Below, in pieces: positions 45,482-54,946 of a DNA stretch of 64,000 nt. Numbering within the stretch: the stretch's first letter is position 1; each line of letters opens with the position of its first letter. Source of the stretch: Cupriavidus plantarum (GTDB taxonomy: Bacteria; Pseudomonadota; Gammaproteobacteria; Burkholderiales; Burkholderiaceae); contig NZ_CAJPUX010000001.1 in the NCBI RefSeq assembly GCF_905397285.1, forward strand, positions 1,860,001-1,924,000, given 5' to 3'. A model generated the notes under the pieces. It had not been told where the DNA came from. It ran no database searches and saw nothing but the letters and a program-made list of their open reading frames with translations. The translations under genes were made by a program, and so were the position numbers.

Positions 45482-46894
45482 ATGTCCAGTTCCGATTTCT
45501 CCGCCCGGCTGACGGAAGCGCTCGGCCCCGATACGGTTTTCACCGCCCCCGACGACATCGCCCCCTGGCTCGCCGACTGGCGCGGCATCTATCGCGGCCA
45601 TGCGCAGGCCGTGGTGCGGCCGCGCACCGTCGACGAAGTCTCGCGCACGCTCGCGCTGTGCCAGCAGGCCGGCGTGCCCGTGGTGCCGCGCGGCGGCAAC
45701 ACCGGCCTGTGCGGCGGTGCCACGCCTGACAGCCAGCCCGTCAACGTCGTGCTGAGCCTCGACCGCATGAACGCCGTGCGTTCGCTCGACACCATCGCCA
45801 ACACGATGGTCGCCGAAGCCGGCTGCATTCTGGGCAACCTGCGCCGGGCCGCGGCAGATGCCAATCGCCTGCTGCCGCTGTCGCTCGCGGCGGAAGACTC
45901 GTGCCAGATCGGCGGCAACCTGTCGACGAACGCGGGTGGCGTCAACGTCGTGCGTTACGGCATGACGCGCGAGCTCGTGCTCGGCGTGGAGGCCGTGCTG
46001 CCCAATGGCGAAGTCTTCAACGGCCTGCGCACGCTGCGCAAGGACAACACGGGGTATGACCTCAAGCAACTGCTGATCGGCGCGGAAGGCACGCTGGGCG
46101 TGATCACCGCCGCCAGCCTGCGCCTGTTCCCGCGCACCGATACGCGTTGCGTGGTCCTCGCCGCGGTGGAATCGCCGAAGCAGGCGCTGGAACTGTTCGA
46201 GCTGCTGTTCGAACGCTGCGGCGCACGTGTGCAGGCCTATGAGTTCTTCACGAGCGCCTGTGTGGACCTCGTGCTCGAACATGCCGAAGGCGTGCAGGAA
46301 CCGTTCGCGCAACGCTATCCGTCGTATGTGCTGATGGAGCTCGCCGACAGCACCGACGAGGCCGCGCTCAACGCGCTGCTCGAACAGGTCATCGGCGATG
46401 CCCTCGAACGCGAACTGTGCCTCGACGCGGTGGTATCCGCCTCCCTCGCGCAACTGCATGCGCTGTGGAAGCTGCGCGAGGAAATCTCGGAAGCGCAGCG
46501 TGCCGATGGTCCACACCTCAAGCACGACATCTCGCTGCCGATCGAGCATATTCCCGCGTTCATGGCATCGATGGAGGCGCGGCTGCGTGCAAGGAGCGCG
46601 GACATCCGCCCCTTCATCTTCGGCCACTTCGGCGACGGCAACCTGCATTACAACCTCTCGCGCCCGGCCGGCGCGCCGCGCGACTGGGCCGCGCGGGACG
46701 GCGAAGCGTTCACCGACGAAGTGCTCGACGAAGTCGTGCGCTATGGCGGCAGCATCAGCGCGGAACACGGCATTGGCCAGCTGAAGCGCGACGCGTTCCT
46801 GCACACGAAGGACCCGCTCGAATTGCGCCTCATGCGCGAGATCAAGCGCGTCTTCGATCCCGCCGGCATCATGAACCCCGGCAAGCTGCTCTGA
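45482..46894 (+). CDS. FAD-linked 2-hydroxyacid dehydrogenase (D-lactate/D-2-hydroxyglutarate type)
   Basis: A 470-residue VAO-family flavoprotein from ATG 45482 (MSSSDFSARLTEALG). The PCMH FAD-binding domain has VVPRGGNTGLCGGATPD (about 71-87) and GNLSTNAGGVNVVRYG. The FAD-oxidase C-terminal domain has FGHFGDGNLHYN and YGGSISAEHGIGQLKRD with the metal- and substrate-binding histidines. The ending AGIMNPGKLL is the family signature. The D-2-hydroxyglutarate, D-lactate and GlcD-type enzymes cannot be separated here. Its setting beside an IclR regulator, lutAB and actP favours a role in short hydroxyacid use. Confidence 0.88.
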   Translation: MSSSDFSARLTEALGPDTVFTAPDDIAPWLADWRGIYRGHAQAVVRPRTVDEVSRTLALCQQAGVPVVPRGGNTGLCGGATPDSQPVNVVLSLDRMNAVRSLDTIANTMVAEAGCILGNLRRAAADANRLLPLSLAAEDSCQIGGNLSTNAGGVNVVRYGMTRELVLGVEAVLPNGEVFNGLRTLRKDNTGYDLKQLLIGAEGTLGVITAASLRLFPRTDTRCVVLAAVESPKQALELFELLFERCGARVQAYEFFTSACVDLVLEHAEGVQEPFAQRYPSYVLMELADSTDEAALNALLEQVIGDALERELCLDAVVSASLAQLHALWKLREEISEAQRADGPHLKHDISLPIEHIPAFMASMEARLRARSADIRPFIFGHFGDGNLHYNLSRPAGAPRDWAARDGEAFTDEVLDEVVRYGGSISAEHGIGQLKRDAFLHTKDPLELRLMREIKRVFDPAGIMNPGKLL

Positions 46895-46980
46895 TCGCCG
46901 GGCCCATCACATCCCTCCGCGTTTACCCCTGCATCGCGCCCTGCCCCGTGTAAGTACCGGGTAAGGGCCGCGCATTACCT

Positions 46981-47009
46981 TGTCACCATTCCGTGCGCAC
47001 ACGGTGACA
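46981..47009. promoter_or_regulatory. Inverted repeat upstream of the DUF485-actP operon
   Basis: TGTCACC (46981-46987) and GGTGACA (47003-47009) face each other around a 15-base centre that itself contains CCGTG...CACGG. The element ends 20 bases before the DUF485 start, next to its ribosome-binding site (AGGAGA, 47019-47024). It could be an operator or an mRNA hairpin that controls translation. Confidence 0.45.
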
Positions 47010-47029
47010 AAGATCATGCAGGAGACACC

Positions 47030-47335
47030 ATGCAGCAAGATGTGATGGAACGGCTGAAGTCCAGCCGGCAGTATCGGGATCTGGTCAAGCGTCGTGGCCG
47101 GCTGAGCTGGATGCTCACGGCCGTGATGCTCGTCGTGTACTACGGCTACGTGCTGCTGATCGCGTTCGACAAGGAAGTGCTGGCCGCGCGCGTGGGCAGC
47201 GGCGTGATGACCTGGGGCATGCCGATTGGTTTGTTCGTGATCGTCTTCACGGTCGTGATCACCGGCCTCTACGTGCGGCACGCCAACAGCGTGTATGACG
47301 ACCTCACCGACAAGATCAAGCAGGAGGTCGCATGA
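47030..47335 (+). CDS. DUF485 (YjcH-like) membrane protein
   Basis: A 101-residue inner-membrane protein with two transmembrane segments (about 28-46 and 60-80). It has the DUF485 pattern [20 protein letters not shown] and a polar C-terminus [15 protein letters not shown]. In many proteobacteria this gene (yjcH) precedes actP and is co-transcribed with it. AGGAGA lies upstream; its stop overlaps the actP ATG by four bases (ATGA). Confidence 0.92.
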   Translation: MQQDVMERLKSSRQYRDLVKRRGRLSWMLTAVMLVVYYGYVLLIAFDKEVLAARVGSGVMTWGMPIGLFVIVFTVVITGLYVRHANSVYDDLTDKIKQEVA

Positions 47336-48990
47336 ACGCCCGCCTCGTTGCGGCCGCGCTCGCGGCCATGATTGCCTCGGCTGGCGCCCTCGCGGCGGGC
47401 GGAGACCTCGGTCAGGCGGTGAAGCAGCCCACCAACTGGACCGCCATCGGCATGTTCGTGGTGTTTGTCGTCGGCACGCTGTTCATCACCAAGTGGGCCG
47501 CCAAGAAGACCAAGTCGGCTGCCGCGTTCTATACGGGCGGCGGTATCTCGGGCTTCCAGAACGGCCTTGCCATCGCGGGGGACTTCATGTCCGCCGCATC
47601 GTTCCTCGGCATCTCGGCCGCGGTGTACACCAGCGGCTATGACGGACTGATCTATTCGATCGGCTTCCTCGTCGGCTGGCCCATCATCACCTTCCTGATG
47701 GCCGAGCGGCTGCGCAACCTGGGCCGCTTCACGTTCGCGGACGTGGCCGCGTATCGCTTCAAGCAGGGCCCGATCCGCGCGTTCGCCGCGTCCGGTACGC
47801 TCGTCGTCGTGGCGTTCTACCTCATCGCGCAGATGGTCGGCGCGGGTCAGCTCATCAAGCTGCTGTTCGGCCTCGAGTACTGGGTAGCCGTGGTCATCGT
47901 CGGCGTGCTGATGATGGTGTACGTGCTGTTCGGCGGCATGACGGCCACGACGTGGGTGCAGATCATCAAGGCATGCCTGCTGCTGGGCGGCGCGTCGTTC
48001 ATGGCCTTCATGGTGCTCGCGCAGTTCCACTTCAGCCCCGAGCAGCTGTTCGCGAAGGCCGTGGAGGTCCACGCGAAGAAGGAATCGATCATGAGCCCGG
48101 GCAACTTCATCAAGGACCCGATCTCGGCGATCTCGTTCGGCATCGCGCTGATGTTCGGCACCGCGGGCCTGCCCCACATCCTGATGCGGTTCTTTACCGT
48201 GCCCAACGCGAAGGAAGCGCGCAAATCGGTGTTCTGGGCGACGACGTGGATCGGCTACTTCTACATCCTCACGTTCATCATCGGCTTCGGCGCGATCGTG
48301 CTGGTGGGCACCAACGCGAGCTTCCAGGATGGCAGCGGCAAGCTGCTAGGCGGCGTCAACATGGCGGCCGTGCACCTCGCGAGCGCCGTGGGCGGCAACG
48401 TGTTCCTCGGCTTTATCTCCGCGGTGGCCTTCGCGACGATCCTCGCGGTGGTGGCGGGCCTGACGCTGGCCGGCGCCACGGCCGTGTCGCATGACCTCTA
48501 TGCGACTGTGTTCAAGCATGGCCAGGCATCGGGCGCCATGGAACTGCGCGTATCGAAGCTCACGACCATCGTGCTCGGCATCGTCGCGGTGGTGCTCGGC
48601 ATCGTGTTCGAGAAGCAGAACATCGCGTTCATGGTGTCGCTGGCATTCGCCGTGGCGGCGTCGGCCAACTTCCCCGTGCTGTTCATGTCCGTGCTGTGGC
48701 GCGGCTGCACGACGCGCGGCGCGATGATCGGCGGCTTTCTCGGCCTGCTGTCGGCCGTCATCCTGACGGTGCTGTCGCAGGCCGTGTGGGTCGATGTGTT
48801 CCACTTCAAGAGCGCGCCCTTCCCCTACACGTCGCCCGCGCTGTTTTCCATGACGATCGGCTTCGTCGGCATCTGGCTGTTCTCGGTCACCGACAAGTCG
48901 CGCCGCGCCGCGGTGGACAAAGCGGGCTTCGAAGCGCAGGAACTGCGTTCGGAAACCGGCATCGGCGCCGGCGAGGCGACCGCGCACTGA
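47332..48990 (+). CDS. actP: Cation/acetate symporter ActP
   Basis: Sodium-coupled uptake of acetate and similar short carboxylates (SSS family). The 552-residue protein has a signal-like N-terminal hydrophobic stretch and about 13 transmembrane segments. Family motifs include [34 protein letters not shown] (about 63-96), the SSS signature region [25 protein letters not shown], and the late segment [20 protein letters not shown]. Coupled to the DUF485 gene. Confidence 0.95.
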   Translation: MNARLVAAALAAMIASAGALAAGGDLGQAVKQPTNWTAIGMFVVFVVGTLFITKWAAKKTKSAAAFYTGGGISGFQNGLAIAGDFMSAASFLGISAAVYTSGYDGLIYSIGFLVGWPIITFLMAERLRNLGRFTFADVAAYRFKQGPIRAFAASGTLVVVAFYLIAQMVGAGQLIKLLFGLEYWVAVVIVGVLMMVYVLFGGMTATTWVQIIKACLLLGGASFMAFMVLAQFHFSPEQLFAKAVEVHAKKESIMSPGNFIKDPISAISFGIALMFGTAGLPHILMRFFTVPNAKEARKSVFWATTWIGYFYILTFIIGFGAIVLVGTNASFQDGSGKLLGGVNMAAVHLASAVGGNVFLGFISAVAFATILAVVAGLTLAGATAVSHDLYATVFKHGQASGAMELRVSKLTTIVLGIVAVVLGIVFEKQNIAFMVSLAFAVAASANFPVLFMSVLWRGCTTRGAMIGGFLGLLSAVILTVLSQAVWVDVFHFKSAPFPYTSPALFSMTIGFVGIWLFSVTDKSRRAAVDKAGFEAQELRSETGIGAGEATAH

Positions 48991-49012
48991 CGGCGGATTT
49001 CTGGGTCAACCC

Positions 49013-49621
49013 TCAACGCGCCGCCCGCAGCATCGGAAACAGCGGCGGCGCGTCTCCCACACGGATGGTGGCCAGCGCCTCGAAACCGTGCCGGCCATAG
49101 AAGTCCAGATTGCGCGGATTGGACGACCACAGCCACGCGGGCAGATGCGCGGCGTCGCAGGCCTGCAGGCCCCGCGCGAGCAGGCGGCCGCCAAGGCCCC
49201 GGTCCCGGAATGCGGGATCGATTCCGATCGACGACAGATACCAGTGCGGCGTGGTGGGCCGCGTCTCGTAGACGCGGCCGATCAGTTCGCCGAGTACCTT
49301 CCGTAGCGGCGCCTCCACAGTCTGGCGCACCACGTCGTCGATGGCGGCATCGTCATCCTCCGCGCCGGGGGGCAGCCACAACGCCGTGCCCGCGCCGCGG
49401 CCATCGCCCGCGATCGTCAGCGCGCCGCCCGCGCCCCGCGCATCGGCGACGAGCACGCGGAACAACGCGGCACTGCCGCGCAGATAGCCGTCCGGGCCGC
49501 CGTACATCCAGCGCATGAACGGATCGGTATCGAAAGCGAGCACGAGCGACGCCGCGGCGCGTTCGATATCGTGCGGTGCGTCGCCCACGCTGGCGATAGT
49601 CGCGTTGTTCGAGGCTTCCAT
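49013..49621 (-). CDS. GNAT-family N-acetyltransferase
   Basis: A 202-residue GNAT protein using ATG 49621 (MEASNNATIASVG); an in-frame ATG at 49633 is also possible. The acetyl-CoA pyrophosphate loop is DPAFRDRGLGGRLLARGL (R/QxxGxG/A type), preceded by PHWYLSSIGID and followed by NLDFYGRHGFEALA. Substrate unknown. It starts just after the pbpG terminator. Confidence 0.85.
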   Translation of the reverse strand: MEASNNATIASVGDAPHDIERAAASLVLAFDTDPFMRWMYGGPDGYLRGSAALFRVLVADARGAGGALTIAGDGRGAGTALWLPPGAEDDDAAIDDVVRQTVEAPLRKVLGELIGRVYETRPTTPHWYLSSIGIDPAFRDRGLGGRLLARGLQACDAAHLPAWLWSSNPRNLDFYGRHGFEALATIRVGDAPPLFPMLRAAR

Positions 49622-49640
49622 GCAAACGTCCATCGTCCAT

Positions 49641-49679
49641 AAAAAAACGCGCCGCGGGCTGCCGCCCGGGCGCGTTTTC
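49641..49679 (-). terminator. Intrinsic terminator after pbpG
   Basis: On the minus strand, AAAACGCGCCC...GGCGCGTTTTTTT forms a GC-rich stem with an inner GGGC/GCCC helix and ends in seven T. It is 21 bases after the pbpG stop and just before the GNAT gene start. Confidence 0.88.
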
Positions 49680-49699
49680 AAGTTGGCTGCGGCAAAAGG

Positions 49700-50896
49700 T
49701 CAGATGCCGCGTGCCTGCTGCGAGACCAGGACCGCATGCGGATGGCTAGGGCCCTGCGTAAGGTTTGGGGAGTTCGGGAACGCATGCGGCTGCTGCGCGG
49801 CCGGCGCGTGCTCGAGCCAGTCGCGCACGCGCGTGGCATCGGCAAAGCGCGAGAGCTTGCCCACCGAATCCAGGAACACCATCACCACGTTGCGGCCGTT
49901 GACGCGCGCCTGCATCACGAGGCACTGACCCGCCTCGGAGATGAAGCCGGTCTTCTGCAGGCCGATCTCCCAGTTGCCGCCGCGCACGAGGCGGTTGGTG
50001 CTGACGTAATGCTGCGTGCGGCCGAGCACGTTCACTTCATGCTCGGTCTGCGTGGAGAATTCACGGATCGTCGGATTGCGGTACGCCGCGTTGACGAGTC
50101 GCGCCAGGTCCATCGCGCTGGACACATTGCTGCTCGACAGGCCGCTCGAGTCCACGAAGTGGCTGTCGTTCATGCCGAGTTCGCGCGCCTTGCGGTTCAT
50201 CTGCGAGACGAACGCCGGCAGGCCACCCGGATAGCTGCGGCCCAGCACCGACGCCGCGCGGTTCTCCGACGACATCAGCGCGAGCAGCAGCAGCTCCTGT
50301 CGCGTCAGCTGCGTGCCGAAGCGGAGGCGCGAACTGCTGTGCTTCTCCAGGTCCTTGTCTTCCTCGCTGATCGTCAGCACCTCGTCCATCGGCAGGCGCG
50401 AATCCATCACCACGAGCGCAGTCATCAGCTTCGTGATCGAGGCAATCGGCAGCACCGCGGTCGGGTTCTTCTGGAACAGGACCTCGTTGGAGTTCTGATC
50501 CATCACGAGCGCCACGGACGAACGCAGCGCGAGCGCGTCTTCGGTATCGCGCAGGCCCATGGCTTCGCCGAGCGACGGCTTGGCCGGCACGAACGCCGCG
50601 CGGACCGGCGCGGCGCGCTGGGCGACCACCGTACGCTTGCCATGGCGCAGCACGATGGTCTTGCGCGTCGGTGCGGCCGATTCCTTTACGGCAGCAACCT
50701 TCGCAGAAGACTTCGTCGCTTTTACCGGCTTTTTCGCCGATTTCCCCGACGATTGCGTAGATTTAGTGTTTTTGGAAGTCGCCGCTTCGGCGACGGGTGC
50801 GGCAAGAACGGCCAGCGACACCAGCGCGGCCGTTGCAAGCGTATTCAGCCGCGCGGGGCTGAAAAAGCGAAAAGGGGAGAAATCGGTCCGGAACAT
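49700..50896 (-). CDS. pbpG: D-alanyl-D-alanine endopeptidase PbpG (PBP7 type)
   Basis: Periplasmic low-molecular-weight penicillin-binding protein that cleaves peptidoglycan cross-links. The 398-residue protein has a signal peptide (cleavage near AEAAT), a Lys/Ser/Thr-rich linker (residues 41-100), and a peptidase S11 domain with SxxK at S153-K156 (SITK), SxN as SEN (MSSENRAA) and KTG (QKTGFI). The long basic linker may anchor it to wall or membrane. It ends in GPSHPHAVLVSQQARGI. A terminator follows. Confidence 0.93.
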   Translation of the reverse strand: MFRTDFSPFRFFSPARLNTLATAALVSLAVLAAPVAEAATSKNTKSTQSSGKSAKKPVKATKSSAKVAAVKESAAPTRKTIVLRHGKRTVVAQRAAPVRAAFVPAKPSLGEAMGLRDTEDALALRSSVALVMDQNSNEVLFQKNPTAVLPIASITKLMTALVVMDSRLPMDEVLTISEEDKDLEKHSSSRLRFGTQLTRQELLLLALMSSENRAASVLGRSYPGGLPAFVSQMNRKARELGMNDSHFVDSSGLSSSNVSSAMDLARLVNAAYRNPTIREFSTQTEHEVNVLGRTQHYVSTNRLVRGGNWEIGLQKTGFISEAGQCLVMQARVNGRNVVMVFLDSVGKLSRFADATRVRDWLEHAPAAQQPHAFPNSPNLTQGPSHPHAVLVSQQARGI

Positions 50897-51150
50897 TGTT
50901 CTGTGCGACGCGGCATCAGGAATGGCGCTAGTTTAGGAAATAAAGAAATTCTTAGCAAGATTAGAGACTTACAGAGGCTCGTTAAAGTTCGATTTCGCAG
51001 ACATTCCATATAGCGAAAAATGAAATCGATACATCACAACCCACCGCTCCTTGACCCACATGTTCGCCTGCACGAGCCGACCGCCATCCCTGTTTATCGG
51101 CAGCGCACGCTATACCCTGAGCCTCTTACCGTCCACTTGGTTCCCGTGGA

Positions 51151-51861
51151 TCACGAGAGAAAACGCGCGAACCCCTCAACCGGTTCACGTTCCGTGATCA
51201 ATTGATTCTCCACGGCATCCGGATTGGCGTAACCGAGGGCCATTCCGCACACCACCATTTCGTCCGCCGTCATCTTCAGATGCTCCCGAATGACGCTGTG
51301 GAATTGCGTGAAGGCCGCCTGCGGACAGGTATCGAGTCCGCGCGCGCGGGCGGCCACCATGATGCTCTGCAGGAACATGCCGTAATCGAGCCAGCTGCCC
51401 TGCTCCATGATCCGGTCGATCGTGAAGATCATGCCGACCGGCGCATCGAAAAACTGGAAGTTGCGCGCGTGCTGCGCATGCATGCGCGTCTTGTCCTCCT
51501 TGCCGATCTGCAACAGTCCGTACAGATCCCAGCCCACCTTGCGGCGTCGCGCGAGATAGGGGTTCACCCATTCGCGCGGATAGTACGGATATTCCTCACG
51601 ATACTTCGTATCGCGCTCAGGATCGTCGTATGCGGCGAGCACTTCCGTGCAGAGCCGCACCTTCGCATCGCCGGACAGTACATAGACCCGCCACGGCTGT
51701 GCGTTGGTGCCCGACGGGGCGCGGCTCGCCACCGACAGGATGTCTTCGATGGTCTCGCGCGGCACCGGCGTGTCGAGAAACGCGCGGATCGAGCGGCGCG
51801 TGACGATCGCGCGATCGACGGTGTCGATATCGTGAGCTTCGGTACGGGCTGCGGTGGACAT
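51151..51861 (-). CDS. Nitroreductase-family protein
   Basis: A 236-residue FMN-dependent nitroreductase-fold protein. The N-terminal AIVTRRSIRAFLDTPVPRETIEDILSVASRAPSGTNAQPWRVYV segment is the FMN-binding hallmark, with C-terminal GMALGYANPDAVEN. Typical substrates are quinones, nitroaromatics or enones; the physiological substrate is unknown. Upstream lies the EamA exporter gene, 30 bases away on the same strand, so the three minus-strand genes from 53795 to 51151 may be one operon. Confidence 0.9.
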   Translation of the reverse strand: MSTAARTEAHDIDTVDRAIVTRRSIRAFLDTPVPRETIEDILSVASRAPSGTNAQPWRVYVLSGDAKVRLCTEVLAAYDDPERDTKYREEYPYYPREWVNPYLARRRKVGWDLYGLLQIGKEDKTRMHAQHARNFQFFDAPVGMIFTIDRIMEQGSWLDYGMFLQSIMVAARARGLDTCPQAAFTQFHSVIREHLKMTADEMVVCGMALGYANPDAVENQLITEREPVEGFARFLS

Positions 51862-51891
51862 GCTGTCGGGTCTCCTTGTTATGTAGAGTAG

Positions 51892-52842
51892 TCACTGCCG
51901 TCGCGGTGAGGGCCTGCGGATCACGAGCGCCACGCCGACGGCCGCGACCGCCATGCCAGCCGCCGCGAGCGGCGTGAAGCGCTCGCCAAATAGCAGCCAT
52001 GCCATCACGGCCGTGGTCGGCGGCGTCAGATACATGAGGCTCGAGACACGCATCGCGGCGCCTCGGCGGATCAGCAGGAACAGCAGCGAGATCGCGCCCA
52101 GCGACAGCGCCACGATCGACCATGCCAGCGATGCGACGAGCGGCAGCGTCCACTGCACGTCACGCGTCTCGAACGCGAACATGAAAGGCAGACAGGCAAC
52201 GGCCGAGGCGCCGAACTGAATGACCGCGCCCATGCGCAGGTCGAACATCGGGCAGTAATGCTTCTGGTACAGCGTACCGGCCGTGATCGATGCCAGCGCG
52301 CCTGCCGCCAGCGCGAGGCTCGTCACCGACAGCCCGATCGTGCTTAGCTTGGTGGACACGACGAGGCCCACGCCGACGAGGCCGAGGATCAGGCCGAGCC
52401 ATTGCAGGAAGCGCACACGCTCTCCCATGCGCGTGGCCATCATCGCGGTGAGCAGGGGCTGCATGCCGACGATCAGCGCGGACAGGCCGGCGGGCATGCC
52501 GAGCTTCATCGCCGCCCAGACGCCGCCGAGATAGCCCGCCTGCAACAGCAGCCCGGAGACCGCGATATGCCCGATGCGCGTCCAGTCGATCGCGCCACCC
52601 GTCCGCCGCGGCAACGGCACGCGCGCGAGAACGATGAACGGCGCCAGCAGGATCACCACGCCGGCGAAGCGCAGAAACAGGAAGGTCATGGGCTCCGCAT
52701 AGGGCAGCCCGTACCTGGCGACGATGAAGCCCGTGCTCCACAGCCCCACGAACAGCCACGGCATGGCCGCGAGCCAGAGCCGCTGGCCGGGACTCGCCAC
52801 ATCGCGGGGACCACCCATCGCCACCGTGCCGCGCGTGCTCAT
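51892..52842 (-). CDS. EamA/DMT-family transporter
   Basis: A 316-residue inner-membrane protein with ten hydrophobic segments arranged as two EamA repeats (WSTGFIVARYGLPYAEPMTFLFLRF early in the first, LTPPTTAVMAWLLFGERFTPLAAAGMAV late in the second). Drug/metabolite exporters of this type move amino acids or small metabolites; the substrate is unknown. Its ATG overlaps the stop of the deacetylase-like gene (ATGA), so the two are coupled. Confidence 0.9.
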   Translation of the reverse strand: MSTRGTVAMGGPRDVASPGQRLWLAAMPWLFVGLWSTGFIVARYGLPYAEPMTFLFLRFAGVVILLAPFIVLARVPLPRRTGGAIDWTRIGHIAVSGLLLQAGYLGGVWAAMKLGMPAGLSALIVGMQPLLTAMMATRMGERVRFLQWLGLILGLVGVGLVVSTKLSTIGLSVTSLALAAGALASITAGTLYQKHYCPMFDLRMGAVIQFGASAVACLPFMFAFETRDVQWTLPLVASLAWSIVALSLGAISLLFLLIRRGAAMRVSSLMYLTPPTTAVMAWLLFGERFTPLAAAGMAVAAVGVALVIRRPSPRRQ

Positions 52843-53795
52843 GACGCCACGCCTGCGTTGACCGCGGCATGATGGCGCGCCGCGAGCGTCACCGTCTGCA
52901 GATGCACGGCCACCGTATCCTCGATGCGATGGCCGTACCCCCCGGCCATCGCCACCGCAATCGGCAAGCCCCGCGCGCGCGCCGCGTCGAACACCAGCGT
53001 ATCGCGGCGCGCGAGCCCCGCCATGGTCAACCGCAGGCGGCCGAGCCTGTCGCCCTCGTGCGGATCCGCGCCCGCGAGATAGATCAGCAGGTCCGGCGCG
53101 AAGCGCGAGAACAGCGTATCGAGCGCGCCCCGCAGCGCCTCGGCATAGGTGTCGTCATCGCACCCATCCGGCAGGCCGACGTCGAGATCGCTGGCTTCCT
53201 TGCGGAACGGATAATTCTTCTCGCCATGCAGCGACAGCGTGAACACCGTGGGATCGTCGCGGAGGATGGACGCGGTACCGTTGCCCTGATGCACGTCGAG
53301 ATCGATCACGGCCACGCGGCGCGCGAGCCCGTCGCGCTGAAGCATGCGCGCGGCGATCGCCGCATCGTTGAACACGCAGAAGCCGCCGCCCTTGTCGGCG
53401 TAGGCATGATGGGTACCGCCCGCCAGGTTCACCGATATGCCGTCGGCGAACGCGGTCCGGCAGGCCTCGATCGTCGCGCCGGACGAACGGCGGGAGCGCT
53501 CAACCATCTCCACGGACCACGGGAAACCGATCTCGCGCTGGCGGGCAGGATCGAGCTGGCCCGCCGAGACGTCGGCGATATAAGCGGCATCGTGCGCGAG
53601 CGCCAGCGCGTCGTCGTCAGCGCGCGGCGCCTCGCGAAACGCGATGCCGGGCACCCCGGCGGCGACGGCATCCCGCAGCATGCTGTATTTGCGCATCGGA
53701 AAGCGATGGCCCGGCGGAAGCGGCAGGACGAAGTGGTCGGCGTAGAAGGCCAGCATGGAGGCAGGCGAGGCGGGTGAGGCGGCTGAAACGGACAT
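52839..53795 (-). CDS. Histone-deacetylase-superfamily protein (acetylpolyamine/acuC-like)
   Basis: A 318-residue zinc-dependent deacetylase-like protein from ATG 53795. It carries LAGGTHHAYADKGGGFCVFNDAAIAA with the active-site His pair (H129-H130). The zinc ligands D167 and H169 are in VIDLDVHQGNG, the third ligand is in AGADPHEGDRLG, and the glycine-rich AGGYG loop completes the site. The site looks complete. Short bacterial members act on acetylated amines or small acyl groups. A downstream ATG at 53756 is an alternative start. It is co-translated with the EamA exporter gene. Confidence 0.88.
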   Translation of the reverse strand: MSVSAASPASPASMLAFYADHFVLPLPPGHRFPMRKYSMLRDAVAAGVPGIAFREAPRADDDALALAHDAAYIADVSAGQLDPARQREIGFPWSVEMVERSRRSSGATIEACRTAFADGISVNLAGGTHHAYADKGGGFCVFNDAAIAARMLQRDGLARRVAVIDLDVHQGNGTASILRDDPTVFTLSLHGEKNYPFRKEASDLDVGLPDGCDDDTYAEALRGALDTLFSRFAPDLLIYLAGADPHEGDRLGRLRLTMAGLARRDTLVFDAARARGLPIAVAMAGGYGHRIEDTVAVHLQTVTLAARHHAAVNAGVAS

Positions 53796-53975
53796 AGGCC
53801 GCGATGTTAGCACCGCTGCCTTTCGGGTGCGGAAGCGGTCCACAGGGGGCCTGCGGCGCATGAAATTCCCGCGCCGCATCATCGGGCACACGGATTTCTT
53901 GATCGGGATAAACCCTGATAGAAAGCGCCTGAGGTGGCGAGCCCTGCCCCTGTAGCGCAAATTGTGCCGGTAACT

Positions 53976-54049
53976 TTTGTGCGATGCACAAAAAGCGCTT
54001 GACTCCAATGAGACAAGCCTTAGAATAGGAATTGTTGCGGCGCACCAAT
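53976..54049 (+). promoter_or_regulatory. phaP promoter with PhaR-type operators
   Basis: TTGACT (54000-54005), 16 bases, TAGAAT (54022-54027) is a good sigma-70 promoter. A 19-base palindrome TTTTGTGC-GAT-GCACAAAA (53976-53994) lies just upstream of the -35, and a second imperfect one, TTGTTGCGGCGCACCAA (54033-54049), covers the expected transcript start. In C. necator, PhaR represses phaP by binding sites around this promoter, as I recall it. The leader to the phaP ATG is about 190 bases, with no supported gene in it. Upstream to 53796 I see nothing else notable. Confidence 0.75.
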
Positions 54050-54230
54050 GGTAAACCCTCGGCGGAATCGGACGAATAGATGAATTCGGAAGATTCGCCA
54101 AAAGTGGTCAGCGGTGCGATAGACGCAAGAATACGCTCGGGCTCGCCGTTCATGGCGCTGACATCTGGGCGACCTACTTTCATTTTGCTTGACCTTGAAG
54201 TCCACCCACTTCATCCACTGGAGACCAGCA

Positions 54231-54812
54231 ATGATCCTTACCCCGGAACAAGTTGCCGCAGCGCAAAAGGCCAACCTCGAGACCCTGTTCGGTCTGACCA
54301 CCAAGGCCTTCGAAGGCGTTGAGAAGCTTGTCGAACTGAATCTGCAAGTGGTGAAGGCGACGTTCGCCGAGAACGTCGACAACGCCAAGAAGACCCTGTC
54401 GGCGAAGGATGCGCAGGAAGTGCTGGCCATCCAGGCTTCGCTGATCCAGCCGGTCGCCGAAAAGACCCTCGCCTACACGCGTCACCTGTACGAAATCGCT
54501 TCGGAAACCCAGAGCGAATTCACCAAGGTGGCCGAAGCCCAGCTGGCTGAAGGCTCGAAGAACGTGCAAGCCCTCGTCGACAACTTCGCCAAGAACGCCC
54601 CGGCCGGTTCGGAATCGACCGTCGCGATCGTGAAGTCGGCCATCTCGGCAGCCAACAACGCCTACGAGTCGGTCCAGAAGGCTACGAAGCAAGCCGTGGA
54701 AATTGCGGAAAGCAACTTCCAGGTTGCCGCGACCGCCGCGAGCAAGGCTGCCCAGCAAGCCAGCGCCACGGCCCGCACGGCCGCCAAGAAGTCGGCTGCC
54801 ACCGCCGTCTGA
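54231..54812 (+). CDS. phaP: Phasin PhaP
   Basis: Granule-surface protein that coats PHB inclusions. From ATG 54231 ([19 protein letters not shown]), with GGAGA 7 bases upstream, it has 193 residues, as in C. necator PhaP1. It is one long amphipathic helix bundle of the Phasin_2 type ([25 protein letters not shown], residues 12-36, then heptad-like repeats) and a basic Ala-rich tail ([13 protein letters not shown]). It has strong codon bias, its own promoter and a strong terminator, fitting a very abundant protein. Confidence 0.95.
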   Translation: MILTPEQVAAAQKANLETLFGLTTKAFEGVEKLVELNLQVVKATFAENVDNAKKTLSAKDAQEVLAIQASLIQPVAEKTLAYTRHLYEIASETQSEFTKVAEAQLAEGSKNVQALVDNFAKNAPAGSESTVAIVKSAISAANNAYESVQKATKQAVEIAESNFQVAATAASKAAQQASATARTAAKKSAATAV

Positions 54813-54856
54813 CGCTGGTTGCCTTGGCATGACTGGCTTCGGCCAGTCACGCTGAC

Positions 54857-54900
54857 AAAAAACCCGGCGCCCCATGCCATATGGGGCGCCGGGTTTTTTT
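54857..54900. terminator. Strong bidirectional terminator after phaP
   Basis: CCCGGCGCCCCAT (54863-54875), loop GCCAT, ATGGGGCGCCGGG (54881-54893), then seven T; six A before the stem. It can end phaP on the plus strand and the ureide cluster transcript coming from the right. Confidence 0.95.
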
Positions 54901-54946
54901 ATCCGTTGTGATTGCAGATCGTTAGTGCAGATCCTAGTGCGGATAG

